Positions 18,455 to 28,673 of a stretch of DNA of 64,000 nucleotides are shown here, piece after piece. The position numbers and the translations under genes are program-made. How positions within the stretch are numbered: the first letter of the stretch is position 1; every line of letters starts with the position of its first letter. The notes under the pieces were generated by a model, which saw nothing but the letters and a program-made list of their open reading frames with translations, did no database searches and was not told the origin of the DNA. Source of the stretch: Rhodopirellula islandica (GTDB lineage Bacteria > Planctomycetota > Planctomycetia > Pirellulales > Pirellulaceae); assembly GCF_001027925.1 (NCBI RefSeq), contig NZ_LECT01000017.1, positions 289,536 through 353,535 on the forward strand, written 5' to 3'.

Positions 18455-21400
18455 ATGCTCCCCCCCCGACACCTGTTTCGCGTCGTTCCATTGCTGTTGG
18501 TTTGTGCATCGCTGCAGCCGGTCGCAGCCCAGCCTCCAGATCAAACCACGCCAGCGACCGCCGATCCAACAGCGGAATCTGAAGCCACTCCCCCCGCTCC
18601 GTTGCGATCGCCATTTCCTGCCGACCAAGTCAGTCGATTGGTCCACCCGGAAATTGCCGCCGAACTGGGCTTGGACGATCAACAGCGTGCCAAGATTCAA
18701 TCGTTTCTTGCGGAGCGACTGGAAGTCAGCGCGTCGCCTGACGCTGCCGACAAGAAGGCACGTTTGATCGCGATCGACCAGCAAATTCGTGACACACTCA
18801 ACGCTGACCAGCTGAAGCAATGGAGCACGACTGGCCCAACCAGTGCACTTCGTTTTCAATTTCGCGAGCAGGCTTGGGGCGACGTGTTGGATTGGTTCGC
18901 ACGCCAAGAAGGGTTGACGCTGGTGATGAACCAGGTCCCGCCGGGCACGTTCACCTACACCGACACGCGATCCTACAACGCGTCCGAGGCAATCGATTTG
19001 CTCAACAGTGTTTTGTTGACGCGTGGTTACACGCTGGTTCGCCGCGAAAAGATGCTGACGGTGTTGCAGCTATCCAATTCGATCCCGATTGAACTGATAC
19101 CGCGTGTTCCGTTGGAAAAACTGCCCAGTCGCGGCAGGTTCGAATTGGTCAGTGTGCTGTTCTCGCTCGGCAACCGCCCGGTCGATGCGGTGATCAACGA
19201 GGTCCAGCCATACTTGGGCACCTTTGGCCGTGCGATCCCGTTGCCGCAAAGCAAGCAGTTGTTGGTCGTTGAAACGGCGGGCAAGATGGACACGATCAAT
19301 GTTTTGATCAACACGGTCCCAGAACCACGGGCGACCCCCAAACCAGAAAAGCCAGAGAAGCCGCCCGCACCCGTGTTTGCTGCCTACGCACTCGGGGACC
19401 TGGACCCCGTTGTCGTGCTGAGTGCGATGAAGGAACTGGTCGGTAGCGAGCGGATCGCGGTCGACGAAAAAACCCGACTGCTGACCGCCTTTGTGATCCC
19501 CACGCAACAGACCGCGATTCAAACCGCCGTTGAAAAGATGCGTGAGGAAATCGAGACCGCGCCAGCAAGTGTTTCCGTCGCCTACCCACTCCGCAGCGGC
19601 AGCGAGGAACAAATTCGCGAACAAGTCACGGCGATCGCACCGCGTGCCACCGTCAGTGTTGACGCGGTTGCGGCTCGGGTGCTGATCACTGCATCGCCTG
19701 ATGAACAGGATCGAATCGCCGAAGCCTTTTCTGCGATGGGCATCTCGGCAATGAAATCCGAGATGAAAGTCAAAGCGTTTCAGGTTGACCCTGTTCAGTC
19801 CACAGTCATTTCCACCGCCCTGCAGTCCATGATCCCGACGGCCCAGGTCGTGGGCAACTCTTCGTTGGGAACTGTGGTCGTTCGCGGCAGTGCCGATGAC
19901 ATCGTCTTGGCCGAACAGGTGATCGAGCGTTGGCGTGGGGCGGACTTGGACAGCGGTACCACTCTGCATGCATTTGATCTGCCACTCCCAGGAACCGCCG
20001 ATTGGCTTGCCACGGTCGCCAAGGTCATTCCAAGAGCACAGATTTGGTTGGACCCGGACGCGAAAAAACTGGTCTTGCTCGGTACGGCCGAAGAGAAGAC
20101 TCGCCTGGAAACGATGCTGCCTCAATTGCTGACCGCTTTGCCTGCACCCCCCGAACGCACGCTCAAGACGTATGCACTGTCGGCGACGGAATTGACCCGT
20201 TGGCAACAGTTGGCACCCGTTCTCACCGCACAAATCCCGGGCATCCAGCCGATCGTGCGTCCGGCGGGGGATGACGGTTCGTCGGAGTTGTTGGTGTGGG
20301 CCACCGACCAAGACCACGTCCGCCTGGGCGAAGCGATCGCACAAGTCAAGCAGGCGACCTCGCAGACGGCGCTGCAGTGGCCGAAGATTTACGATCTGGA
20401 CCAGCGTGACCCTGCCCTGTTCAGTGAGTTGCTCTCGATCCGGTTCCCCGGCGCGCGAGTCACTGCGGATGCCGCATCGGGCCAACTGACCGTGTGGGCC
20501 GAGCAAGAAACGCACGCGAAAGTGGCTGAACTGCTAACGCAGATCTCTGACGAACTGCCGTCGAATCCTGAGTTGGTCCTCCAGAGTTATCGTTCCGCCG
20601 ACCGCACACCGACCGAACTGCAGGCCTTGCTTGCACCCGTGATTGCGTCCGTCACGGCCGCGGGAAGCCGTGGCACATTCCAACCGATTGGACCGATCAC
20701 GGTCGACACGGCCGGCCGACGATTGCTGGTCATGGCAACCGAAGACGCACATCAAAAGATCGGTGAATTCGTCAACGAGCTCGACAAGCCGATGCCGGCT
20801 GAGCAGGAACTCATTTTACTGGCCTACAGCCTGGCGGAAGCCCAAGCGACGGATGTGAAGCTGCTGATTGATCAAGCGATCGATGGTGCGACGGTGATCG
20901 CCGACGATCGCCGCCAGCAACTGGTTGTCACGGCAACGCTGGCACAGCATGGGCGGATCAAAACGCTGATCCAAGAAGTCGACCGGCCCGCATCCAAGTT
21001 CGCCAGCGAGGAAATCCGGGCTTATGAATTGAATGAATTGCAGGCCGCAACCATGCTGCCGACGCTGCAAGCGATGTGGCCGCGAATGAAGCTTTCCGTC
21101 GATGCCACCAGCAACCGAATCGTTGCCTCAGGCAATGCGGAGGACCATGAATCGTTTCACCTGTCGATTGAGCGACTCAACACGTCGGCCACTGGCGAAT
21201 CGATGCGTGTGGAAACGTACAGCCTTCCGATTGGCGACTTGAAAACGTTGCCGACCGTGCTCAATCAAATCGCCCCGCAAGCGATCATCAGCACCGACAC
21301 GACCAACCGCGCGGTGGTGGTCTGGGCCAGCGACGACCAGCACAAGCGAGTCGCAACGGCAATCGAACAACTGACCATGGCGGCGGAAGATCGCCGTGAG

Positions 21401-24400
21401 ATCGAGGTCCATCAAGTCGCCCCGGAAAAGGCAGCGGCAACACGATTGGTCCTGATGACGCTGTTTCCAACCGCCAGCATCGGAGCCGACGCGGCGAATG
21501 GGCAATTGACGGTCCTGGCGTCCAAGGACTTGCAACAAAAGATCGCTGAAGTCTTGGCAAAGACCACTCAAGCCGACAAGGAAGGCTCGAAGCTGGAACC
21601 TCGACTGTACGACACCAACGCCGAGATTCGCACGGCCTTCACCAGTGTCATGACCACCACGGTGCCTCGTGCGACCGTCATCGTGACCGGTTTGACGAAC
21701 CCGAACCAAATGATGATTTTGGCCTCGCCAGAGGATCACGAGCGAGTCGCCGCATTACTCAAAAAGCTCTCCGACGAAACGGGGCCAGCCCCCGAAACCA
21801 ATGTGCGGGCTTACGAACTGGACCGTGCCGATCCCACGGCGTTTCAAACTTTCCTCGCCGAACGCCAACCCGCTGCGAAGATTCTGAGCGGCGCGGGGAC
21901 CAACCGCTTGGTGATTGCAGCCACCGAGCAGGCCCACGCTGGGATCTCGCAAATCATCGAAGAGCTGGAAAGAGTGTTTGCCGAAGCGGGCCAACGGGAA
22001 TTGCAGGTGTACCCAATTCGCAAGGATCTGACACAACAAGCCGTCACCGGGGTTTCCACCGAAGTCCCACGAGCGAGGCTGCTGCCGAGCGTTGACCCGG
22101 AGCGGATCCTGTTGCTTGCGTCACCCACGGAACACACCAAGTTTGCGGCGTGGTTGAAACGGTTGCAGGAACAGGTCCCAGCACCGGAACCGACCACGTC
22201 GGTGGTCTACCCGTTGGAATTCGGTGACCCAACAGGTGCGGTCCGAGTCCTGACGACGCTGTTGCCGAAGGTTGTCTTCGCGGCAGACGCGGTTGGGAAA
22301 TCGGTTGCGGCGACTGGCACAGCGGAGGACCACGAAACGATCCAAGCGTTCATCCAACAGTACGACGACCGCCAAATGGACAACGCGGAAACGAAGGTGT
22401 TTGAACTGGGCGATGCCGATGCCACGTCACTTTCGCTGGCGGTCACCCAGATGGCACCGACGGCTCGCGTCACCCCGGACCGAATCAGCAATCGATTGAT
22501 CGTGACTGCGCCCAAGGAGATTCTGGAACGCATTTCGGTGGCGATCGACAGCATGGAATCTGATCCCGCCAAGCAACGCACAACGAAGAGTTACGGGTTG
22601 GACGAAGGCACGACCTACTCGCTGACCCCTGCGCTCCAGGGCTCGTTCCCGCGTGCCAAGATTGCCGCCGACACAACCAACAACCGTCTGATCATTTCAG
22701 CGACCGAGGCCGAGCATCTCGAAATCGAAAAACTATTCGATTCGTTGAACTCCGCCGAATCGAAGGTGATCAAGAGCTACGTCCTCGAAAACGGCCGTGC
22801 GACGACCACCCGACTGGCATTGCTGTCCAGTTTTCCAAAGACCACCATCTCAGCGGACTCAACGACCAACCACTTGATCGTTTCCGCCAGCGAGGAGGAC
22901 CATGCAAAGATCGCCGAGGTGATTGAGGGCATGAACGCCGATGGGAAACAAACCACCAAGAATTACGCCTTGGAAAACGGCAGTGCGGCGGCCATCCGGT
23001 TGGCATTGCAGTCCAGTTTTCCGAGCACAACGGTCTCCACGGACACGGTCAACAACAGCTTGATCGTCTCGGCAAACGAAGTCGACCACCTGATGATCGA
23101 GGCGTTTGTCAAACAGTTGAACACGGGGCAAACCAAGCTCACCAAGACCTATGCGTTGGAGACTGGTCGTGCCACGACGACGCGTTTGGCGTTGCTGGCC
23201 AGTTTTCCGCTGACGACCATCTCCGCGGATTCGGTCAGCAACCACCTGATCGTTTCTGCCAGCGAAGAGGATCACGCGAAAATCGCCGAAGTGATCCAGG
23301 ACATGAACGCGGATGGGAAGCAGGTCACCAAAAGCTATGTGTTGCAAAACGGCAGTGCCGCGGCCATCCGGTTGGCGCTGCAGTCCAGTTTTCCGAAGAC
23401 CACCGTCTCGGCCGACACAACCAGCAACAGCTTGATCGTCTCGGCCAGTGAAGAAGACCATCTGATGATCGAGGCGTTTGTCGAACAGTTGAATGCGGGC
23501 GGGCAACAAACCACGCAAAGTCATGCACTTGAAAATGGCAACGCAGCGACACTGCGTTTGGCTTTGCAAGCGACTTACCCACAAGCCACGATTGGCGCCG
23601 ACTCGGTCAACGACACCCTGATCGTTTCCGCCCCCGAGAAAGAGCAGCAAGAAATCGCCAAGCTGGTGCAGCAAATCAACGATGCTCCTGCACGATCGAC
23701 GGAGATGCAAGCTTACCCGTTGGCCAAGGCAAACCCACAGAGCGTGGTCGACGCCCTGGAGCAAGCGTTCGGGCGACGGTCGACGGTGGGAGTCAGTGCC
23801 GATGACGAAAGTGGAACCGTGTTTGTTGTCGGCTTGCCGCGCGAGCAGGAAATTGCCAAGCAGGTGATCGAGCAAATGGACCGCATCGATTCCTTGGCAC
23901 GCGATCGTCGTTTGAAAGCGTTTTCACTCGCCGGGATTGATGGCGACGATGTGGCGGAGGCCGTGCAGACCTTGTTCGCTGATGCCCGTCCGTCTGTTGA
24001 TGTGCGCTACGACTTTTACAATGAACAACTGGTGGTCATCGGCAACGAAGAACAATTGAAGTTGGTTGAAGAAACGTTGGTGCAGTTTGATCCGCCAGAA
24101 CGCGAACTCGAGATCTTCCCGCTTCAGGAAAACGATCCGAACTCCGTTCGCGAGGCGGTGAATTCCCTGTTTGCGGACTTGCCGACCAATGAGGTTCCGG
24201 CGATCACGGTCGACCAGGATCGCCAGCAATTGTTGATTCGTGCGACCACGCAGCAACTCGGTGAGATTCGAACCTTGCTCGTCCGGCTCGGCGAAACCGT
24301 GTTGTCGGTGCCAGGGACCGATCAAAATTCCGCAGGAGTGCCCCGTTCCGGTGCTCGAGTGCGAACGGTTTCAGTCGGACGCGATTCCGAATCTCTTTTG

Positions 24401-25417
24401 AAGCAGTTGGAACAGGTCTGGCCCAAACTTCGCAAGAACCCACTGCGGGTCATCCAGGCAGGCGAGGTCGAGGCGACACAGGAGGGGCTGGAACAGCAGA
24501 AGCCACAACCAAACCCCGCGGCGGTGGATCTGCAAAGCACCAACCATCGCGGTGACCCTGCGGTGCAGTTGGTCGCCAACCAAAGCGTCGAAGAAATGAC
24601 GGACGCCTCTGAAGCGGGCGAAGTGGACAACCCGGCCGTCCTGATTCTGCCGGGTGACGGCCAGTGGGTGATTGCCTCCGAAGACATCGCGGCGCTCGAT
24701 CTGCTGACAAAATTGATGGAGGTTGCGATGAGTCCGCCGATGACTGCCGTCAAGGAAAGTGGCAACCTGTCGGTTTACGTGCTGAAACACGGCAATGCGG
24801 AGGACTTGGAAGATTTGCTGACAGACCTGTTTCAAGAAAGTCGTGCCAGCTCTCGCGCTCGGCTGACCACCGACATGTCCCAAACGCGGATCGTGGCTGA
24901 CACACGAATCAACGCCTTGATCGTTCAAAGCTCTCGGGCGACACGCGGTGTGATCGAAGATTTGTTGGCGGTTCTGGATTCGCCTGAATTCATTGACTCG
25001 CTGCAACTGGTGACGCCGCAGATCGTTCCGATCCTGCACACCAGCGCTCAACGCGTGGAAGACATGCTTCGCACGGTGTACGCCAGCCAGCTTTCTCGCG
25101 GACAAAATCGCCCGCAAATCTCGATCCCGGAAGGGGTGTCCGCGGAAGTCGCCTCGATGTTGGAATTGATCAATGCCGAGAATTCGGGCCCGCTGTTGAC
25201 GTTGAGCACCGATGACATCAGCAATTCGCTCGTGATGCGAGCCCCACCCGAACTGTCCCAAGAAATCCGTCGTTTTGTCGAGCAAATCGACCAGCAGTCC
25301 GTCAGCAATCGGGCGGGCAAAATGCGAATCATTCCCCTGCAAACGACCAATGTGCAGCAATTGGAGCAGGTTCTACAGCAATTCCTGCGAACCGGACGCG
25401 GCGGCAGAGGCCGCTGA
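18455..25417 (+). CDS. Giant exported protein of about 29 tandem secretin-N-like modules
   Basis: This 2320-residue protein has a signal peptide (RVVPLLLVCASLQPVAAQ) and a short helical region at 50-125. A secretin short N-terminal (STN/N0)-like domain follows near 128-205 (FREQAWGDVLDWFARQEGLT). From about residue 228 to the end the sequence is a chain of modules with the pattern Y-x-L ... L-x-x-x-x-P-x-A ... D-x-x-x-N-x-L-I-V-x-A ... H-x-x-I. This is the hallmark of the secretin N1 (KH-like) domain. Modules at about 1374-1746 are 62 residues long and nearly identical. There is no secretin channel domain; the chain ends in a half module and a basic RTGRGGRGR tail. It is divergent from gspD and upstream of gspE, so it probably works with the secretion machine, perhaps as a periplasmic scaffold or tube. 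That role is inferred. Confidence 0.88.
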   Translation: MLPPRHLFRVVPLLLVCASLQPVAAQPPDQTTPATADPTAESEATPPAPLRSPFPADQVSRLVHPEIAAELGLDDQQRAKIQSFLAERLEVSASPDAADKKARLIAIDQQIRDTLNADQLKQWSTTGPTSALRFQFREQAWGDVLDWFARQEGLTLVMNQVPPGTFTYTDTRSYNASEAIDLLNSVLLTRGYTLVRREKMLTVLQLSNSIPIELIPRVPLEKLPSRGRFELVSVLFSLGNRPVDAVINEVQPYLGTFGRAIPLPQSKQLLVVETAGKMDTINVLINTVPEPRATPKPEKPEKPPAPVFAAYALGDLDPVVVLSAMKELVGSERIAVDEKTRLLTAFVIPTQQTAIQTAVEKMREEIETAPASVSVAYPLRSGSEEQIREQVTAIAPRATVSVDAVAARVLITASPDEQDRIAEAFSAMGISAMKSEMKVKAFQVDPVQSTVISTALQSMIPTAQVVGNSSLGTVVVRGSADDIVLAEQVIERWRGADLDSGTTLHAFDLPLPGTADWLATVAKVIPRAQIWLDPDAKKLVLLGTAEEKTRLETMLPQLLTALPAPPERTLKTYALSATELTRWQQLAPVLTAQIPGIQPIVRPAGDDGSSELLVWATDQDHVRLGEAIAQVKQATSQTALQWPKIYDLDQRDPALFSELLSIRFPGARVTADAASGQLTVWAEQETHAKVAELLTQISDELPSNPELVLQSYRSADRTPTELQALLAPVIASVTAAGSRGTFQPIGPITVDTAGRRLLVMATEDAHQKIGEFVNELDKPMPAEQELILLAYSLAEAQATDVKLLIDQAIDGATVIADDRRQQLVVTATLAQHGRIKTLIQEVDRPASKFASEEIRAYELNELQAATMLPTLQAMWPRMKLSVDATSNRIVASGNAEDHESFHLSIERLNTSATGESMRVETYSLPIGDLKTLPTVLNQIAPQAIISTDTTNRAVVVWASDDQHKRVATAIEQLTMAAEDRREIEVHQVAPEKAAATRLVLMTLFPTASIGADAANGQLTVLASKDLQQKIAEVLAKTTQADKEGSKLEPRLYDTNAEIRTAFTSVMTTTVPRATVIVTGLTNPNQMMILASPEDHERVAALLKKLSDETGPAPETNVRAYELDRADPTAFQTFLAERQPAAKILSGAGTNRLVIAATEQAHAGISQIIEELERVFAEAGQRELQVYPIRKDLTQQAVTGVSTEVPRARLLPSVDPERILLLASPTEHTKFAAWLKRLQEQVPAPEPTTSVVYPLEFGDPTGAVRVLTTLLPKVVFAADAVGKSVAATGTAEDHETIQAFIQQYDDRQMDNAETKVFELGDADATSLSLAVTQMAPTARVTPDRISNRLIVTAPKEILERISVAIDSMESDPAKQRTTKSYGLDEGTTYSLTPALQGSFPRAKIAADTTNNRLIISATEAEHLEIEKLFDSLNSAESKVIKSYVLENGRATTTRLALLSSFPKTTISADSTTNHLIVSASEEDHAKIAEVIEGMNADGKQTTKNYALENGSAAAIRLALQSSFPSTTVSTDTVNNSLIVSANEVDHLMIEAFVKQLNTGQTKLTKTYALETGRATTTRLALLASFPLTTISADSVSNHLIVSASEEDHAKIAEVIQDMNADGKQVTKSYVLQNGSAAAIRLALQSSFPKTTVSADTTSNSLIVSASEEDHLMIEAFVEQLNAGGQQTTQSHALENGNAATLRLALQATYPQATIGADSVNDTLIVSAPEKEQQEIAKLVQQINDAPARSTEMQAYPLAKANPQSVVDALEQAFGRRSTVGVSADDESGTVFVVGLPREQEIAKQVIEQMDRIDSLARDRRLKAFSLAGIDGDDVAEAVQTLFADARPSVDVRYDFYNEQLVVIGNEEQLKLVEETLVQFDPPERELEIFPLQENDPNSVREAVNSLFADLPTNEVPAITVDQDRQQLLIRATTQQLGEIRTLLVRLGETVLSVPGTDQNSAGVPRSGARVRTVSVGRDSESLLKQLEQVWPKLRKNPLRVIQAGEVEATQEGLEQQKPQPNPAAVDLQSTNHRGDPAVQLVANQSVEEMTDASEAGEVDNPAVLILPGDGQWVIASEDIAALDLLTKLMEVAMSPPMTAVKESGNLSVYVLKHGNAEDLEDLLTDLFQESRASSRARLTTDMSQTRIVADTRINALIVQSSRATRGVIEDLLAVLDSPEFIDSLQLVTPQIVPILHTSAQRVEDMLRTVYASQLSRGQNRPQISIPEGVSAEVASMLELINAENSGPLLTLSTDDISNSLVMRAPPELSQEIRRFVEQIDQQSVSNRAGKMRIIPLQTTNVQQLEQVLQQFLRTGRGGRGR

Positions 25418-25428
25418 GGAACACTTTG

Positions 25429-25459
25429 ACTCAATGGACCTACTTCACTACCATTGAGT
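25429..25459 (+). other. Hairpin just after the giant gene
   Basis: ACTCAATGG (25429-25437) pairs with CCATTGAGT (25451-25459) across a 13-nt loop, starting 12 bp after the stop codon. There is no T-tract, so it is not a standard intrinsic terminator. It could be a processing or attenuation site before gspE. The rest of 25418-25655 shows nothing notable. Confidence 0.35.
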
Positions 25460-25655
25460 GTTAACACCCACCCCAAATCAATCGGGACGCCCGCAGACAC
25501 GGTTGTCGTCCGGCGCCCGATCCCACCCCAAGAGCCAAAGACTGTCGTCGAATCAGCAGGCCGTGAAAGCACATTGCGTGATTTCACGATCGGTTGTCAG
25601 GCGTCGCCATTGCGTCTCTGCGAATGAGTCTCGCTGACTTCCCGTCGCCACTTTC

Positions 25656-27434
25656 GTGAGCAGTGCTCTCGTTGAAGTCGACCGGATTGTCTCGGCCGAG
25701 TTCACCGCGGGCGATGCGAGTGTTTGGCCCCACCCAAGCGTGCTGACCATGATTACGCAAATCGACGGAATCGCACCCGCCCTGAGCGCCCTCCAACTTC
25801 GGCAAGTCGCCGATTCTCTCCGGGACCGCAGTGAACTGGGCACACTGGCCATCCAGTGGGACTTTGAAAGTGACGTCGCGTTGTTGGCGGAAACCGCACG
25901 CGTGATGGGCTTGGAATGGCTGGACGCCGAAGAAGTGGAAGTCGACCCGGCGGCCTTGGATGGGTTCCCGCTGAAGATGATTCACCGCTACGAGGTGTTT
26001 CCGCTGGAACGCAATGAGAATTGGATCCGCTTGGCGGTCAGCAACCCATTTTCGTTTGGAGCGTTCGACACGATCGCCACCGCGCTGTCGCTGGAAGTCC
26101 GCCCGGTGGTCGCGACGCCCGAAACCGTCCGCCAATTGATCAAGCAAAACCTGGGCGTGGGTGCCGAAACGATCGACGGCCTGATCGCGATGCAGCGACA
26201 GCAGAGCGGCGATGTCCAAATGCTCGAAGAGTTGCAACTCGACGGGTCCGAGGACGCAGAAGCGGCCGCGCAAGCGTCGGTCGTCCGGCTGGTCAACGAA
26301 ATCCTCAGTGAAGCCGTCGAGACGCGAGCCAGTGACATTCACATCGAGGCCCAAGAGAATCGACTGAAACTGCGATACCGGATCGACGGTGTGCTGCAAC
26401 GGCAAAGTGTGCCGCAAGAGATGAATCAATTTCAGGCGGCGATCGTCAGTCGCTTGAAGATCATGTCCAAGATGAACATCGCGGAAAAACGAGTGCCGCA
26501 AGACGGCCGCATCAAATTGCGAGTGGCCGGACGCGAGGTCGATTTGCGGGTCTCGATCATTCCGATGTTGCACGGCGAAGGCGTCGTGATGCGGGTGCTC
26601 GATAAATCGAACCTCAGTTTGTCGTTGCGTGACATCGGAATGCCCGAAGACACGTATCAGAAATATCAAAAGCTGATTCGAATGCCGCACGGGATCGTGT
26701 TGGTCACCGGCCCGACGGGCAGCGGGAAAACGACCACGCTGTACAGTTCGCTCAATGAGATCAAATCCGAAGACACGAAGATCATCACGACGGAAGATCC
26801 GATCGAGTATCAACTCGAAGGCATCAATCAAATCCAAGTCCAACAAAAGGTTGGGTTGACGTTTGCTGCCTGCTTGCGAGCGATTCTGCGTCACGACCCG
26901 GACGTCGTGCTGATCGGTGAAATTCGCGACCTGGAAACAGCTGAGAACGCAACGCAAGCCTCGCTGACCGGTCACATGGTGTTCAGCACCTTGCACACCA
27001 ACGATGCCGCTGGATCGTTCATGCGTTTGTGCGACATGGGCGTGGAACCATTCTTGGTCGCCAGCACGGTCGAGGGCGTCATGGCACAACGGTTGGTCCG
27101 GCGTCTGTGCTCCAGTTGTCGCCAAGAGTACACGCCCAACGTGGCGGAACTGCCAGACGATTTCCCTTTGGAAAAATTGAACGGTCCCCTGTACCAGCCA
27201 CAGGGTTGTGAGCAATGCCGTGGCACGGGCTACAAAGGCCGGATGGGAATCTATGAACTGCTGGTCACGAACGAAAAAATTCGTGACCTGGCGACCCAAC
27301 GCGCAGCATCCAATTTGATCAAGAAGGCCGCCATCGAAGCCGGCATGCAAACGCTGCGTAGCGATGGTTGGGAAAAAGTCTGCAGTGGATTGACGACCGT
27401 GGACGAAGTGCTTCGCGTCACCAAGGCGGACTGA
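25656..27434 (+). CDS. gspE: Type II secretion ATPase GspE
   Basis: This cytoplasmic hexameric ATPase powers pseudopilus assembly. The N-terminal domain (to about residue 190) is followed by the ATPase core: SDIHIEAQENRLKLRYRIDG near 226-245, Walker A GPTGSGKTTT near 351, the Asp box ITTEDPIEYQLEG near 377, Walker B DVVLIGEIRDLETA near 418, and the His box LTGHMVFSTLHTNDA near 437. The Zn-binding C-x2-C ... C-x2-C (CSSC near 486, CEQC near 524) is typical of GspE. The start is uncertain: GTG at 25656 gives 592 residues, ATG at 25749 gives 561, and neither has a clear ribosome binding site. gspF follows after 4 bp. Confidence 0.93.
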   Translation: MSSALVEVDRIVSAEFTAGDASVWPHPSVLTMITQIDGIAPALSALQLRQVADSLRDRSELGTLAIQWDFESDVALLAETARVMGLEWLDAEEVEVDPAALDGFPLKMIHRYEVFPLERNENWIRLAVSNPFSFGAFDTIATALSLEVRPVVATPETVRQLIKQNLGVGAETIDGLIAMQRQQSGDVQMLEELQLDGSEDAEAAAQASVVRLVNEILSEAVETRASDIHIEAQENRLKLRYRIDGVLQRQSVPQEMNQFQAAIVSRLKIMSKMNIAEKRVPQDGRIKLRVAGREVDLRVSIIPMLHGEGVVMRVLDKSNLSLSLRDIGMPEDTYQKYQKLIRMPHGIVLVTGPTGSGKTTTLYSSLNEIKSEDTKIITTEDPIEYQLEGINQIQVQQKVGLTFAACLRAILRHDPDVVLIGEIRDLETAENATQASLTGHMVFSTLHTNDAAGSFMRLCDMGVEPFLVASTVEGVMAQRLVRRLCSSCRQEYTPNVAELPDDFPLEKLNGPLYQPQGCEQCRGTGYKGRMGIYELLVTNEKIRDLATQRAASNLIKKAAIEAGMQTLRSDGWEKVCSGLTTVDEVLRVTKAD

Positions 27435-27438
27435 CAGG

Positions 27439-28659
27439 ATGCCAGACTTCGCATATGTCGCAAAAACGGCGACGGGAGAACGGCGGGAAGGCACCATCGC
27501 CGCCCAAACACGCCGGGCAGCGATGCAACGATTGCGTCAGCAAACGCTGTACCCCGTCAGTGTTTCCGATGTGAAGCCTGCGATGGGAGACGTCACCCAG
27601 TTCCAGCTGCCCCAACGCATCAAGAAGGAACAGATCGCGGACCTCTGTACCCAGTTGGCGGACCTGCTGAACAACGGCGTCCCCATGTTGGAGGCCCTGT
27701 CGATTCTTGGCGAAGTCACGATCAACCCGCGATTGCAAGACGCTGCCAAACGGATCCACGACGCCGTCGCCGAAGGGGCAACCCTCGATCAAGCGATGGC
27801 AGCCGAACCCGCCATCTTCTCTGAACTGACGCTCAGCATGGTCCGGGCGGGGCAAGAGGGTGCGTTCTTAGAAGAGTCACTCCAACGAACCAGTGTGTTC
27901 TTGTGCAAGCAAGATGAGATGCGTTCCAAAATTGTCAGTGCTTTGGCCTACCCGATCATTCTGGGCGTCGTTGGCACCTTGATCACATCCTTGATGATGG
28001 TCTTTTTGGTACCCAAGTTCCAACCGTTCTTTGATCGTTTGGAAGCCACAGGATCTGGTCTGCCACTGATCACGGTGTTGTTGCTGGCGGTCAGTCACAC
28101 GTTGCTCAACTACGGTTTGCTGTTGCCGATTCCGGTCATTGCAATTGTGTTTGGGCTCAAGAAATACTTGGCCTCCGACAGCGGACGCACGACCTGGGAC
28201 ACGTGGAAGTTAAAGATCCCCGTGCTGGGTGACATCTTTCATGACGCCGCCGTTTCACGCGCGTGCCGTGTGCTGGGGACGTTGCTTCGCAATGGCGTGC
28301 CACTACTGAAATCATTGAAGATCAGCAGTGAGTCAACCGGCAACCGCCTGCTGCAGCAGGCCATGCTGAAGTCGGCTGAGAACATCACCACCGGTGATAC
28401 CTTGGCCAAACCATTGGCGGCGAGTGGATTGATTCCGCCTCAAGTCATGGCAATGATTCGCATCGCAGAAGAGTCCAACACGCTCGACGATGTGTTGGTC
28501 AAAATTGCCGACCGCATCGACGGCAAAGTGGAACGTCAACTGGAAGTGATGGTTCGAATGATCGAACCATTGATGCTGGTGTTGATTGGTGGCATGGTCA
28601 TGTTTGTAATCGTGGGCGTGTTGCTGCCAGTCTTCGATTTAAATTCAACGGTTAACTAA
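27439..28659 (+). CDS. gspF: Type II secretion inner-membrane protein GspF
   Basis: The protein has 406 residues, the usual GspF/PilC length. It starts PDFAYVAKTATGERREGTIA, followed by two repeated cytosolic GspF domains (LCTQLADLLNNGVPMLEALS near 70, and RVLGTLLRNGVPLLKSLKIS near 277) and three membrane helices. One is near 168-190 (YPIILGVVGTLITSLMMVFL), and the last is a C-terminal helix LMLVLIGGMVMFVIVGVLLP. It bridges the GspE ATPase and the pseudopilus in the inner membrane. It is preceded by gspE (4 bp) and followed by gspG (14 bp), so it is co-transcribed with both. Confidence 0.93.
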   Translation: MPDFAYVAKTATGERREGTIAAQTRRAAMQRLRQQTLYPVSVSDVKPAMGDVTQFQLPQRIKKEQIADLCTQLADLLNNGVPMLEALSILGEVTINPRLQDAAKRIHDAVAEGATLDQAMAAEPAIFSELTLSMVRAGQEGAFLEESLQRTSVFLCKQDEMRSKIVSALAYPIILGVVGTLITSLMMVFLVPKFQPFFDRLEATGSGLPLITVLLLAVSHTLLNYGLLLPIPVIAIVFGLKKYLASDSGRTTWDTWKLKIPVLGDIFHDAAVSRACRVLGTLLRNGVPLLKSLKISSESTGNRLLQQAMLKSAENITTGDTLAKPLAASGLIPPQVMAMIRIAEESNTLDDVLVKIADRIDGKVERQLEVMVRMIEPLMLVLIGGMVMFVIVGVLLPVFDLNSTVN

Positions 28660-28673
28660 AAAGGGAAATTCTT

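Noticed and set aside
19070..20515. Long minus-strand open frame (481 codons) inside the giant module gene
   Set aside because: It is a shadow of the biased codon usage of the repeat modules. The plus strand has a consistent module pattern over the same span.
22859..23875. 338-codon minus-strand frame over the A-B-A-B modules
   Set aside because: It repeats with the same period as the modules and has no protein character of its own.
25584..27497. Long minus-strand open frame (637 codons) opposite gspE
   Set aside because: It is the complement of a clear GspE coding sequence with all motifs. The antisense protein is rich in His/Arg/Gln/Asp and shows no domain.
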